A DNA stretch of 64,000 nt from Kluyvera intermedia (GCF_034424175.1 NZ_CP139986.1:3906001-3970000), one strand, 5' to 3'. Positions 35,480-45,116 are shown, counted from the stretch's first letter. The notes: generated from the sequence alone by a model not told the origin. Program-made: numbers and translations.

Positions 35480-36982
35480 ATGACCGTTTTTGATAATTAT
35501 GAAGTGTGGTTTGTGATTGGCAGCCAGCATTTATATGGCGCAGAAACTCTGCGTCAGGTAACCCAAAACGCAGAGCACGTGGTGAATGCCTTAAACGCCG
35601 AAGCCAAGCTGCCGTGCAAACTGGTGCTGAAACCGCTGGGTACCCGTCCGGATGAAATTACCGCTATTTGCCGCGATGCCAACTACGATACCAAATGTGC
35701 TGGTCTGGTCGTCTGGCTGCACACGTTCTCACCGGCGAAAATGTGGATCAATGGCCTGACACAGCTGAACAAGCCACTGCTTCAGTTCCACACTCAGTTC
35801 AACGCTTCCCTACCATGGGACAGCATTGATATGGACTTTATGAACCTGAACCAGACCGCGCACGGCGGCCGCGAGTTTGGCTTCATCGGCGCACGTATGC
35901 GCCAGCAGCACAGCGTCGTCACCGGCCACTGGCAGGAAAAACGCGCCCAGGAACGCATCGGCGACTGGATGCGTCAGGCGGTGTCCAAACAAGATACTCG
36001 TCAGCTGAAAGTGTGCCGCTTTGGCGACAACATGCGTGAAGTAGCAGTGACCGACGGCGATAAAGTCGCCGCACAGATTAAGTTCGGTTTCTCCGTCAAT
36101 ACCTGGGCGGTGGGCGACCTGGTGCAGGTGGTTAACGCCGTGACCGACGGTGAAATCAGCGCGCTGGTTGATGAATATGAAAGCAGCTACCGTCTGACGC
36201 CCGCAGCGCAAATCCACGGCGACAAACGCCAGAATGTGCTGGATGCCGCGCGTATCGAACTGGGGATGAAACGCTTCCTCGAAGAAGGCGGTTTCCACGC
36301 CTTCACCACTACTTTTGAAGATTTGCACGGACTGAAACAGCTTCCGGGTCTCGCCGTGCAGCGCCTGATGCAGCAAGGCTACGGCTTTGCGGGCGAAGGC
36401 GACTGGAAAACTGCCGCCCTGCTTCGCATTATGAAAGTGATGTCGACCGGTCTACAGGGCGGCACCTCATTTATGGAAGACTACACCTACCACTTCGATG
36501 GCGGTAACGACCTGGTGCTCGGCTCGCACATGCTGGAAGTGTGCCCGTCTATCGCGGTAGAAGAGAAACCGCTGCTCGACGTACAGCACTTAGGTATTGG
36601 TGGCAAAGCGGATCCGGCGCGTCTGATCTTCAACACCCAGACGGGTCCGGCGATCGTTGCCAGCATGATCGATCTTGGCGACCGCTACCGCTTGCTGGTG
36701 AATACCATCGAAACGGTAAAAACCCCGCACAACCTGCCAAAACTGCCGGTGGCTAACGCTCTGTGGCAGGCGCATCCGAATCTGGAAACTGCATCTGAGG
36801 CGTGGATCATTGCCGGTGGCGCGCACCACACCGTGTTCAGCCACGCGCTGACGCTGGACGATATGCGCCAGTTCGCTGAGCTGCACGATATCGAAATTGC
36901 CGTTATCGATAACGATACGCGTCTGCCAGCGTTTAAAGATGCGCTGCGCTGGAACGAGGTGTATTTCGGGTCTAAACGCTAA
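35480..36982 (+). CDS. araA: L-arabinose isomerase
   Basis: Manganese-dependent isomerase converting L-arabinose to L-ribulose. It has 500 residues from MTVFDNYEVWF, as in E. coli, preceded by AAAGGA. Active-site segments TFMEDYTYHF-like (SFMEDYTYHFDGG, Glu near 306) and LGSHMLEVCPSI are present. A structured repeat separates it from araD. Confidence 0.97.
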   Translation: MTVFDNYEVWFVIGSQHLYGAETLRQVTQNAEHVVNALNAEAKLPCKLVLKPLGTRPDEITAICRDANYDTKCAGLVVWLHTFSPAKMWINGLTQLNKPLLQFHTQFNASLPWDSIDMDFMNLNQTAHGGREFGFIGARMRQQHSVVTGHWQEKRAQERIGDWMRQAVSKQDTRQLKVCRFGDNMREVAVTDGDKVAAQIKFGFSVNTWAVGDLVQVVNAVTDGEISALVDEYESSYRLTPAAQIHGDKRQNVLDAARIELGMKRFLEEGGFHAFTTTFEDLHGLKQLPGLAVQRLMQQGYGFAGEGDWKTAALLRIMKVMSTGLQGGTSFMEDYTYHFDGGNDLVLGSHMLEVCPSIAVEEKPLLDVQHLGIGGKADPARLIFNTQTGPAIVASMIDLGDRYRLLVNTIETVKTPHNLPKLPVANALWQAHPNLETASEAWIIAGGAHHTVFSHALTLDDMRQFAELHDIEIAVIDNDTRLPAFKDALRWNEVYFGSKR

Positions 36983-36990
36983 ACCGCTTG

Positions 36991-37088
36991 CCCCTCACCC
37001 TAACCCTCTCCCCACAGGGGAGAGGGGATATTCCGAGTGCGTACTCTTCCTTGCTCCCTCTCCCTTTGGGAGAGAGCCGGGGTGAGGG
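36991..37088. repeat. Three-hairpin repeat element between araA and araD
   Basis: Outer arms CCCTCACCC (36992-37000) and GGGTGAGGG (37080-37088) enclose two inner hairpins. One is CCCTCTCCCC-ACA-GGGGAGAGGG, a perfect 10-bp stem (37004-37026); the other is CTCTCCC-TTT-GGGAGAG (37058-37074). All arms are built from the same C/T-rich unit. It resembles mobile miniature repeats known in enteric intergenic regions; I cannot name the family. It sits inside the operon, 23 nt before the araD ATG. Confidence 0.85.
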
Positions 37089-37110
37089 AAATCCAGACAC
37101 GGAGCCAACA

Positions 37111-37806
37111 ATGTTAGAAGAACTTAAACAACAGGTGCTGGACGCCAATCTGGCGCTCCCTAAACACAACCTGGTCACCTTAACCTGGGGCAACGTCAGC
37201 GCCGTCGACCGCGAGCGCGGGGTGCTGGTGATTAAACCGTCCGGCGTCGACTACAGCGTGATGACCGCCGACGACATGGTGGTGGTGAGCCTTGAAACCG
37301 GCGAAGTCGTGGAAGGCAAGAAAAAACCGTCTTCAGACACCCCGACCCACCGCCTGCTGTATCAAGCGTTTCCCACACTCGGCGGCATCGTCCATACCCA
37401 CTCGCGCCACGCCACCATCTGGGCACAGGCGGGGCAGTCCATTCCGGCAACCGGCACCACTCACGCCGACTATTTCTACGGTGCGGTCCCGTGTACTCGC
37501 CTGATGACCGATGCGGAAATTAACGGCGACTACGAATGGGAAACCGGTGCGGTAATCGTCGAAACCTTCCGCGAGAATAAGATTGATCCGGCGCAAATGC
37601 CTGGCGTACTGGTGCACTCCCACGGCCCATTTGCTTGGGGTAAAAATGCCGAAGATGCGGTACACAACGCTATCGTGCTGGAAGAGATTGCTTATATGGG
37701 CATCTTCTGTCGCCAGCTGGCACCGCAATTGCCAGATATGCAGCAAACGCTGCTGGATAAGCACTACCTGCGCAAGCACGGGGCAAAAGCATATTACGGG
37801 CAGTAA
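37111..37806 (+). CDS. araD: L-ribulose-5-phosphate 4-epimerase
   Basis: Zinc enzyme of the class II aldolase/epimerase family that makes D-xylulose 5-phosphate and so links arabinose to the pentose phosphate pathway. It has 231 residues, as in E. coli. Metal histidines are in HTHSRHATIW (H95 and H97) and VHSHGPFAWG (about H171). I chose the ATG preceded by GGAGCC; the longer open frame covers the repeat. Confidence 0.97.
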   Translation: MLEELKQQVLDANLALPKHNLVTLTWGNVSAVDRERGVLVIKPSGVDYSVMTADDMVVVSLETGEVVEGKKKPSSDTPTHRLLYQAFPTLGGIVHTHSRHATIWAQAGQSIPATGTTHADYFYGAVPCTRLMTDAEINGDYEWETGAVIVETFRENKIDPAQMPGVLVHSHGPFAWGKNAEDAVHNAIVLEEIAYMGIFCRQLAPQLPDMQQTLLDKHYLRKHGAKAYYGQ

Positions 37807-37809
37807 TCC

Positions 37810-37838
37810 GTAGCCCGGCCAAGCGCAGCGCCGCCGGG
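37810..37838. repeat. GC-rich REP-like unit after araD
   Basis: GTAGCCCGGCCAAGCGCAGC and then GCCGCCGGG: one copy of the unit also seen at 44006-44071 and 62122-62150. Imperfect palindrome CCCGGC...GCCGGG. It separates araD from the polB control region. Confidence 0.8.
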
Positions 37839-37847
37839 ATCCTCCAT

Positions 37848-37867
37848 ACCTGTATAAATCTCCAGCA
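37848..37867 (+). promoter_or_regulatory. LexA box of polB
   Basis: CTG-10 nt-CAG (CTGTATAAATCTCCAG) fits the SOS-box core CTGT-N8-ACAG with one mismatch at the right arm. E. coli polB (dinA) is SOS-induced through a box in the same place. A TATAAT-like hexamer follows at 37886-37891. Confidence 0.75.
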
Positions 37868-37922
37868 TCAAACCATAAACCAGGCTATAATCAAGCCTGG
37901 TTTTTTATTGATGAGAGCACGC

Positions 37923-40280
37923 GTGACGCAGCCACAAGCCGGTTTTCTACTGACCCGTCACTGGCGGGATACCCCGCAAGGCACAGAGCTGACCTTCTGG
38001 CTTGCGACCGACAACGGCCCGCTCCAGGTCACGCTACCACCGCAAGAATCGGTAGCGTTTATCCCTGAAGCCCAGCGTGCACAGGTTGAACGTCTAATAC
38101 ACGGCGAAAATGGCCTGCGTCTGGCACCCCTCACCCTCAAAGATTTTCACCGCCAACCGGTGTTTGGCCTTTACTGTCGCGCGCATCGCCAACTAATGCG
38201 GCTAGAGAAGCTGTTGCGCGAAAACGGCATTACCGTGTATGAAGCCGATATTCGCCCGACGGAGCGTTACCTGATGGAGCGCTTTATCACCGCGCCCGTG
38301 TGGGTCGAAGGCGAGATGCGCGGCAGCGTGCTGCGCAACGCACGTATGAAGCCCAATCCAGACTATCGCCCACCGCTGAAGTGGGTGTCTCTGGATATCG
38401 AAACCAGCCGCCACGGCGAGCTATATTGCATTGGGCTTGAAGGCTGCGGGCAGCGCACCGTCTATATGTTAGGGGCGCAGCCAGACCAAGCGCCACAGGT
38501 CGATTTCCACCTCGAATACGTTGCCAGCCGCCCACTGCTGCTGGAAAAACTCAACGCCTGGTTTGCCGAACACGACCCGGATGTGCTGATCGGCTGGAAC
38601 GTCGTGCAGTTTGATCTGCGCGTACTGCAAAAAAGCGCTGAACGCTATCATGTCCCTCTGCGATTAGGCCGCGGCGGCAGCGAACTGGAATGGCGCGAGC
38701 ACGGCTTTAAAAACGGCGTCTTCTTTGCCCAGGCTGCCGGACGACTGATTATTGATGGCATCGATGCCTTAAAATCCGCCTTCTGGAGCTTCTCTTCTTT
38801 TTCATTAGAAAACGTCTCCCGGGAGCTGCTAGGCGAAGGGAAAGCGATTGATAATCCGTGGGACAGAATGGACGAAATTAACCGCCGCTTCGCCGAAGAT
38901 AAGCCTGCGTTAGCCACCTATAACCTCAAAGACTGCGAACTGGTCACCCGTATCTTTCATAAAACGGAAATCATGCCTTTCCTGCTGGAACGCGCCACGG
39001 TCAACGGCCTGGCGGTCGACAGGCACGGCGGCTCGGTTGCTGCCTTTGGCCATCTCTATCTCCCGCGCATGCATCGGCTGGGCTACGTTGCGCCAAATCT
39101 TGGCGAAGTCCCACCACAGGCCAGCCCCGGCGGCTATGTTATGGACTCCCGCCCCGGACTGTATGATTCCGTACTGGTGCTGGATTACAAAAGCCTATAC
39201 CCATCGATTATTCGTTCGTTCCTGATAGACCCGGTTGGCCTGATTGAGGGCATGGCACACCCTGAACAGCAGCACAGCACCGAAGGGTTTCTTGATGCGT
39301 GGTTCTCCCGCGACAAACACTGTCTGCCAGGGATTGTCGGCCAAATCTGGGATGCGCGTGATGAAGCCAAACGCCAGCACAATAAACCGCTATCGCAGGC
39401 GCTGAAGATCATCATGAACGCCTTCTACGGCGTGCTGGGAACCAGCGCCTGTCGCTTTTTCGATCCACGTTTAGCGTCGTCGATCACCATGCGCGGTCAT
39501 GCGATCATGCGCCAGACCAAAGCGCTGATTGAGTCTCAGGGTTATGACGTCATTTACGGTGATACTGACTCCACTTTCGTGTGGCTTAAGTGTGCGCACA
39601 GCGAGGAAGACGCCGCCGTGATTGGGCGTTCGCTGGTAACGTTTGTCAACCAGTGGTGGGCCGACGAGCTACAAAAAAGCAATCTCACCAGCGCGCTGGA
39701 ACTGGAGTTCGAAACTCACTTCTGCCGTTTCCTGATGCCCACCATTCGCGGTGCCGATACTGGCAGTAAAAAGCGCTATGCCGGGATGATTCAGGAAGGT
39801 GATAAGCAGCGGATGCTCTACAAGGGGCTGGAAACGGTACGTACCGACTGGACGCCGCTCGCTCAGCAATTCCAGCAGGCGCTCTATTTGCGTATTTTCC
39901 GCAATGAGCCTTACCGCGATTTTATCCTCGACACCATCAATAAATTGATGGCAGGCGAGCTGGACGAACAGCTGGTTTACCGCAAACAACTCCGCCGTCC
40001 GCTGGCGGAATATCAACGAAATATTCCACCGCACGTGCGCGCCGCCCGGCTGGCTGATGAACACAATGTGCGGTTAGGTCGTCCGCAACAGTACCAACAA
40101 CGCGGCAGCATTCGCTACGTCTGGACCACCAATGGCCCGGAACCGCTGGCCTATCAGCAATCCCCGCTCGATTATAATCACTACCTGGATAAACAATTAG
40201 CACCTGTCGCCGAAGGAATTCTCCCCTTTGTTGACGATGATTTTGCTACAATAGTGACAGGGCAACTGGGTCTATTTTGA
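37923..40280 (+). CDS. polB: DNA polymerase II
   Basis: SOS-induced family B DNA polymerase with 3'-5' proofreading, used in repair and replication restart. 785 residues are read from the GTG of MTQPQAGF, which has GAGAG 5 nt upstream and matches the E. coli GTG; an ATG four codons earlier lacks a ribosome site. The exonuclease DIETSRHGE (DxE), polymerase motif DYKSLYPSIIRSF, LKIIMNAFYGVLG and the catalytic YGDTDST are complete. The C-terminal QLGLF is the beta-clamp-binding tail. Confidence 0.96.
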   Translation: MTQPQAGFLLTRHWRDTPQGTELTFWLATDNGPLQVTLPPQESVAFIPEAQRAQVERLIHGENGLRLAPLTLKDFHRQPVFGLYCRAHRQLMRLEKLLRENGITVYEADIRPTERYLMERFITAPVWVEGEMRGSVLRNARMKPNPDYRPPLKWVSLDIETSRHGELYCIGLEGCGQRTVYMLGAQPDQAPQVDFHLEYVASRPLLLEKLNAWFAEHDPDVLIGWNVVQFDLRVLQKSAERYHVPLRLGRGGSELEWREHGFKNGVFFAQAAGRLIIDGIDALKSAFWSFSSFSLENVSRELLGEGKAIDNPWDRMDEINRRFAEDKPALATYNLKDCELVTRIFHKTEIMPFLLERATVNGLAVDRHGGSVAAFGHLYLPRMHRLGYVAPNLGEVPPQASPGGYVMDSRPGLYDSVLVLDYKSLYPSIIRSFLIDPVGLIEGMAHPEQQHSTEGFLDAWFSRDKHCLPGIVGQIWDARDEAKRQHNKPLSQALKIIMNAFYGVLGTSACRFFDPRLASSITMRGHAIMRQTKALIESQGYDVIYGDTDSTFVWLKCAHSEEDAAVIGRSLVTFVNQWWADELQKSNLTSALELEFETHFCRFLMPTIRGADTGSKKRYAGMIQEGDKQRMLYKGLETVRTDWTPLAQQFQQALYLRIFRNEPYRDFILDTINKLMAGELDEQLVYRKQLRRPLAEYQRNIPPHVRAARLADEHNVRLGRPQQYQQRGSIRYVWTTNGPEPLAYQQSPLDYNHYLDKQLAPVAEGILPFVDDDFATIVTGQLGLF

Positions 40281-40410
40281 CAGGTGACTAACGTCGCGCC
40301 ATCCAGTACCATAGCGCCCTTTCCATTCCTGGACCTCATTCACTCGCCGCCTTCCTTTAGGTGGTGGATGGATATTGCCTGCAATTTATTAAAGATAGAG
40401 CCGAACGCAT

Positions 40411-43317
40411 ATGCCTTTTACACTTGGTCAACGCTGGATAAGCGATACAGAAAGCGAACTGGGACTTGGTACTGTTGTTGCAATGGATGCACGCACCGTC
40501 ACCCTGCTCTTTTCGGCAACCGGAGAGAACCGTCTGTATTCCCGTAGCGACTCCCCCGTGACCCGCGTAATGTTTAATCCCGGCGACACGATTACAAGCC
40601 ATGAAGGCTGGCAGTTGCAGGTTGATGAAGTAAAAGAAGAAAACGGTCTGCTGGCGTACATTGGTACCCGCCAGGACACCGAAGAAGCGAACGTTATGCT
40701 GCGTGAAGTGCTGCTCGACAGCAAACTGGTATTCAGCAAACCACAAGACCGCCTGTTTGCCGGGCAAATCGACCGTATGGATCGTTTCGCCCTGCGCTAC
40801 CGTGCGCGTAAATACCAAAGCGAGCAGTACCGTATGCCGTGGAGCGGCTTACGCGGCCAGCGTACTAGCCTGATTCCGCATCAGCTCAACATCGCACACG
40901 ATGTTGGTCGTCGCCACGCGCCACGCGTTCTGCTGGCGGATGAAGTCGGTCTGGGTAAAACCATTGAAGCAGGGATGATCCTGCACCAACAGTTACTGTC
41001 TGGTGCCGCACAGCGCGTGCTGATTATCGTCCCGGAAACCCTGCAACATCAGTGGCTGGTCGAAATGCTTCGCCGCTTCAACCTGCGCTTTGCGCTGTTT
41101 GATGACGAACGCTACGCCGAAGCCCAGCACGACGCCTACAACCCGTTTGAAACCGAACAGTTAGTCATTTGCTCATTGGACTTCGTGCGCCGGAGTAAGC
41201 AGCGCCTTGAGCACCTGTGCGATGCCGAATGGGACATGATGGTCGTGGATGAAGCCCACCACCTGGTGTGGAGCGAAAACGCGCCAAGCCGCGAGTATCA
41301 GGCAATTGAACAGTTGGCTGAACGCGTACCAGGGATCCTGCTGCTGACCGCGACCCCGGAACAGCTGGGAATGGAAAGCCACTTTGCCCGTCTGCGCCTG
41401 CTCGACCCAAACCGCTTCCACGATTTTGAGCAGTTTGTTGAAGAACAAAATAATTATCGTCCGGTTGCCGATGCCGTTGCACTGCTGCTGGCAGGTAATA
41501 AGCTCAGCAACGATGACCTGAATATGCTCGGCGAGCTGATTGGCGAGCAGGATATTGAAGCCCTGCTGCAAACCGCCAACAGCGAACGCGACGGCGCAGA
41601 AGCCGCGCGTCAGGAACTGGTTTCCATGCTGATGGACCGCCACGGCACCAGCCGCGTGTTGTTCCGTAACACCCGTAACGGCGTGAAAGGCTTCCCGAAA
41701 CGCGAGTTCCACACCATCAAGCTGCCGCTGCCAGCTCAGTACCAGACAGCCATTAAAGTCTCCGGCATCATGGGCGCACGTAAAAGCGCTGAAGAACGCG
41801 CTCGCGACATGCTGTACCCGGAGCAGATTTATCAGGAGTTTGAAGGAGACACCGGTACCTGGTGGAACTTCGACCCACGCGTCGAATGGCTGATGGGCTA
41901 CCTGACCAGCCACCGCTCGCAGAAAGTACTGGTGATCTGCGCCAAAGCCACCACTGCATTGCAGTTAGAGCAGGTTCTGCGTGAGCGCGAAGGTATCCGC
42001 GCCGCCGTGTTCCACGAAGGCATGTCAATTATCGAACGCGACCGCGCAGCGGCCTGGTTTGGTGAAGAAGACAGCGGCGCGCAGGTACTGCTGTGTTCAG
42101 AAATCGGTTCAGAAGGCCGTAACTTCCAGTTCGCCAGTAACCTGGTGATGTTTGATCTGCCGTTCAACCCGGATCTGCTGGAACAGCGTATTGGCCGTCT
42201 TGACCGTATCGGTCAGGCGCACGATATTCAGATTCACGTCCCATACCTTGAAAAAACCGCCCAGTCCGTGCTGGTGCGCTGGTATCACGAAGGTCTGGAC
42301 GCATTCGAGCATACCTGCCCAACCGGTCGTACCATTTACGACAGCGTGCACGATAAGCTGACGACCTATCTGGCCGCGCCAGAAACCGTCGAAGGTTTCG
42401 ACGATCTGATCAAAACCAGCCGCGACCAGCACGAAGCGCTGAAAGTGCAGCTGGAACAGGGTCGCGACCGTCTGCTGGAGATCCACTCCAACGGCGGCGA
42501 AAAAGCGCAGAAATTGGCAGAAAGCATCGAAGAGCAGGATGACGACACCAATCTTATCGCCTTTGCGATGAACCTGTTTGATATCGTTGGTATCAACCAG
42601 GATGACCGTGGTGAAAACCTGATCGTCCTGACCCCGTCCGATCATATGCTGGTGCCGGACTTCCCGGGCCTGCCGGAAGATGGCTGTACGGTGACCTTTG
42701 AGCGTGATATTGCCCTGTCGCGTGAAGATGCGCAGTTCCTGACCTGGGAACACCCGCTGATTCATAACGGTCTGGATCTGATCCTCTCCGGCGATACCGG
42801 TAGCAGCACCATTTCACTGCTGAAAAACAAAGCGCTGCCGGTCGGTACATTGCTGGTTGAGCTGATTTACGTGGTGGAAGCACAAGCGCCTAAACAGCTT
42901 CAGCTTAACCGCTTCCTGCCGCCGACGCCGGTACGCATGTTGCTGGATAAGAACGGAACCAACCTCGCCGCACAGGTCGAGTTTGAAACCTTCAACCGTC
43001 AGCTTAGCGCGGTTAACCGCCACACCGGCAGTAAGCTGGTGAATGCGGTTCAGCAGGACGTTCACGCGATTCTGCAACTGGGCGAAGGGCAGATTGAGAA
43101 AGCGGCGCAGGCATTGATTGACGCCGCACGTCAGGAAGCGGACGACAAGCTCAGTGCGGAACTGTCGCGTCTGGAAGCGCTGAAGGCGGTGAACCCGAAC
43201 ATCCGCGATGACGAATTGTCTGCCATTGAAAGTAACCGCCAGCAGGTGATGGAAAGTCTGTCGCAGGCAGGATGGCGTCTGGACGCGCTGCGTCTTATCG
43301 TCGTCACTCACCAGTAA
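40411..43317 (+). CDS. rapA: RNA polymerase recycling ATPase RapA (HepA)
   Basis: SWI2/SNF2 ATPase that binds RNA polymerase and releases stalled or post-termination complexes. It has 968 residues, the E. coli length. N-terminal Tudor-like domains are followed by Walker A ADEVGLGKT (residues 176-184), the DEAHH box, LLLTATPEQ, and helicase C-terminal motifs with EGRNFQFASN and QRIGRLDRIGQ. It has its own 130-nt leader after polB; rluA follows after 12 nt. Confidence 0.98.
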   Translation: MPFTLGQRWISDTESELGLGTVVAMDARTVTLLFSATGENRLYSRSDSPVTRVMFNPGDTITSHEGWQLQVDEVKEENGLLAYIGTRQDTEEANVMLREVLLDSKLVFSKPQDRLFAGQIDRMDRFALRYRARKYQSEQYRMPWSGLRGQRTSLIPHQLNIAHDVGRRHAPRVLLADEVGLGKTIEAGMILHQQLLSGAAQRVLIIVPETLQHQWLVEMLRRFNLRFALFDDERYAEAQHDAYNPFETEQLVICSLDFVRRSKQRLEHLCDAEWDMMVVDEAHHLVWSENAPSREYQAIEQLAERVPGILLLTATPEQLGMESHFARLRLLDPNRFHDFEQFVEEQNNYRPVADAVALLLAGNKLSNDDLNMLGELIGEQDIEALLQTANSERDGAEAARQELVSMLMDRHGTSRVLFRNTRNGVKGFPKREFHTIKLPLPAQYQTAIKVSGIMGARKSAEERARDMLYPEQIYQEFEGDTGTWWNFDPRVEWLMGYLTSHRSQKVLVICAKATTALQLEQVLREREGIRAAVFHEGMSIIERDRAAAWFGEEDSGAQVLLCSEIGSEGRNFQFASNLVMFDLPFNPDLLEQRIGRLDRIGQAHDIQIHVPYLEKTAQSVLVRWYHEGLDAFEHTCPTGRTIYDSVHDKLTTYLAAPETVEGFDDLIKTSRDQHEALKVQLEQGRDRLLEIHSNGGEKAQKLAESIEEQDDDTNLIAFAMNLFDIVGINQDDRGENLIVLTPSDHMLVPDFPGLPEDGCTVTFERDIALSREDAQFLTWEHPLIHNGLDLILSGDTGSSTISLLKNKALPVGTLLVELIYVVEAQAPKQLQLNRFLPPTPVRMLLDKNGTNLAAQVEFETFNRQLSAVNRHTGSKLVNAVQQDVHAILQLGEGQIEKAAQALIDAARQEADDKLSAELSRLEALKAVNPNIRDDELSAIESNRQQVMESLSQAGWRLDALRLIVVTHQ

Positions 43318-43329
43318 CGGAGAGCCGCA

Positions 43330-43989
43330 ATGGGAATGGAAAATTACCATCCACCACAGGATCCATGGCTGGTTATCCTCTATCAGGATGAGCATATCAT
43401 GGTGGTCAACAAGCCCAGCGGCTTGTTGTCCGTGCCAGGCCGTCAGGAAGAGCATAAAGATAGCGTGATGACGCGCGTCCAACGTGATTATCCGCAGGCG
43501 GAGTCCGTTCACCGCCTTGATATGGCGACCAGCGGCGTGATGGTAGTGGCCCTGACCAAAGCGGCAGAGCGCGAGCTTAAACGTCAGTTCCGCGAACGCG
43601 AGCCTAAAAAGCAGTACGTTGCTCGCGTGTGGGGACACCCACAGCCGGAAGTGGGTTTGGTGGATTTACCGCTGATTTGCGACTGGCCGAACCGGCCAAA
43701 GCAGAAAGTGTGTTATGAAACCGGGAAGTCGGCGCAGACGGAATATGAAGTGCTGGATTACGCGGCGGATAACACCGCACGCGTGCAGCTCAAACCGATT
43801 ACCGGACGCTCCCACCAGTTACGCGTGCATATGCTGGCGCTGGGGCATCCGATTCTTGGTGACCGCTTCTACGCCCACGATGAGGCGTTAGCAATGGCGC
43901 CACGTTTGCAACTGCATGCGGAGACGTTGACGATTACCCATCCACAATTTGGCAATAGCATGACGTTTAAGGCACCGGTCGATTTTTAA
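43330..43989 (+). CDS. rluA: Dual-specificity 23S rRNA/tRNA pseudouridine synthase RluA
   Basis: Makes pseudouridine 746 in 23S rRNA and 32 in several tRNAs. It has 219 residues, as in E. coli. The catalytic aspartate is D64 in HRLDMATSG, with NKPSGLLSVPG upstream and RSHQLRVHM, the RluA-family motif, downstream. Close spacing to rapA suggests cotranscription. Confidence 0.98.
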   Translation: MGMENYHPPQDPWLVILYQDEHIMVVNKPSGLLSVPGRQEEHKDSVMTRVQRDYPQAESVHRLDMATSGVMVVALTKAAERELKRQFREREPKKQYVARVWGHPQPEVGLVDLPLICDWPNRPKQKVCYETGKSAQTEYEVLDYAADNTARVQLKPITGRSHQLRVHMLALGHPILGDRFYAHDEALAMAPRLQLHAETLTITHPQFGNSMTFKAPVDF

Positions 43990-44005
43990 ATCGTGCCAGT
44001 GTTTT

Positions 44006-44071
44006 CCCGGCGGCGCGCAGCGAAGCCGGGCTACCATCGAGTGTAGCCCGGCCAAGCGAAGCGCCGCCGGG
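44006..44071. repeat. Paired REP-like units (BIME) between rluA and djlA
   Basis: Two inverted copies of the same 29-nt unit face each other: CCCGGCGGCG...GCCGGGCTAC (44006-44034) and GTAGCCCGGC...GCCGCCGGG (44043-44071). They can form a long cruciform between two convergent genes, serving as a bidirectional terminator or mRNA stabiliser. Confidence 0.88.
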
Positions 44072-44081
44072 TTTTCGCACC

Positions 44082-44897
44082 TTACTTAAATCCTTTCTGT
44101 TCTTTTATCAGCTCGTACGCTTTCTGAATTTCCTGCGCCTTCTGCTTAGCCATCTCCATCATCTCCGGGGGTAACCCCTTCGCCACCAGTTTATCCGGGT
44201 GATGCTCGCTCATTAACTTACGGTAAGCGCGTTTGATGGTTGTCGCATCGTCGTCAGGCTTCACGCCCAGCACATTGCAGGCATCTTCCAGCGTTGGGCC
44301 GCGTTGCGCTTGTTGCCAGCCACCGCCGCCCTGAGACTGCTGATAGCCGCCGCCAAATTGTGCGCCACCATGCATCATACGCAGGAACTGGTCGAACTGG
44401 GCACGAGAGATACCCAACTCTTCGGCAATCACGTACAGTACATCGCGCTCATTTGGATGCAAAGAACCGTCGGCGAACGCCGCCTGAATCTGAATTTCAA
44501 GAAACATCCGAATCAAATCAAAACGACCAAAGCAGACGCTACGGAACTGGCGCATCTTCTCGCGCAGCGGGTAGTTGTCGGCTTTACCGACGCGAAACGC
44601 CTGCTGTGCCGCCGTGCGTGAATCACCGTGCAGATTCATCCTGTCCATAAACACACTGGCGATATGAATATCCGCTTCGGTGACCCGCCCTTTTGATTTG
44701 GTCAGGTGGCCCATCACTTCAAAGGTGGTGGCAAAAAACAGCGACTGACGCTGCTGTTGATTGGCAAACCAGTTCATGCGACGGCTGCGTGCCTTATCAA
44801 ACATGTGTCCTACGAGCAGCCCGAGGACTACGCCCCAGAACCCTCCGCCCATCATTAGGGCGACGGCCACACCAATCACTTTTCCCCAATACTGCAT
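44082..44897 (-). CDS. djlA: Membrane-anchored DnaK co-chaperone DjlA
   Basis: Type III J-domain protein, linked in E. coli to Rcs signalling. It has 271 residues, as in E. coli. An N-terminal membrane helix (about residues 8-30, with the GGGFWGVVLGLLVG small-residue dimerisation pattern) precedes a TerB-like domain, a Q/G-rich linker and the C-terminal J domain, with the HPD tripeptide in MSEHHPDKLV. Confidence 0.97.
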   Translation of the reverse strand: MQYWGKVIGVAVALMMGGGFWGVVLGLLVGHMFDKARSRRMNWFANQQQRQSLFFATTFEVMGHLTKSKGRVTEADIHIASVFMDRMNLHGDSRTAAQQAFRVGKADNYPLREKMRQFRSVCFGRFDLIRMFLEIQIQAAFADGSLHPNERDVLYVIAEELGISRAQFDQFLRMMHGGAQFGGGYQQSQGGGGWQQAQRGPTLEDACNVLGVKPDDDATTIKRAYRKLMSEHHPDKLVAKGLPPEMMEMAKQKAQEIQKAYELIKEQKGFK

Positions 44898-44991
44898 ATA
44901 CTCCCCAAATCGTCATGCCAGCAGCTAGAATATGCATTATCATACCTGTCATTCAATGCCGTGCATAACACCTCTGGCGAGAACGGGCAGG

Positions 44992-45116
44992 ATACCCGTC
45001 ATACTTCAAGTTGCAGGTGCGTTGGCCGCACTCGCGCACCCCAGTCACTTACTAAAGTAAGCTCCTGGGGATGTGCTCCCTTGCCGCCTTCCTGCAACTC
45101 GAATTATTTTGGGTAT
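44992..45116. repeat. ERIC (IRU) element
   Basis: A full-length 125-bp enterobacterial repetitive intergenic consensus element. It is bounded by ATACCCGTC and GGGTAT, with the inner arms ACTTCAAGTTGCAGG and CCTGCAACTCGAATT, and the central conserved CCCAGTCACTTACT and AGTAAGCTCCTGGGGAT. It sits in the djlA-lptD gap, upstream of the lptD promoter region. Confidence 0.95.

Noticed and set aside
36991..37088. Short CRISPR-like array suggested by repeated CCCTCTCCC units
   Set aside because: The units are inverted, not direct repeats with unique spacers of constant length, and no cas gene is near. It is a hairpin element.
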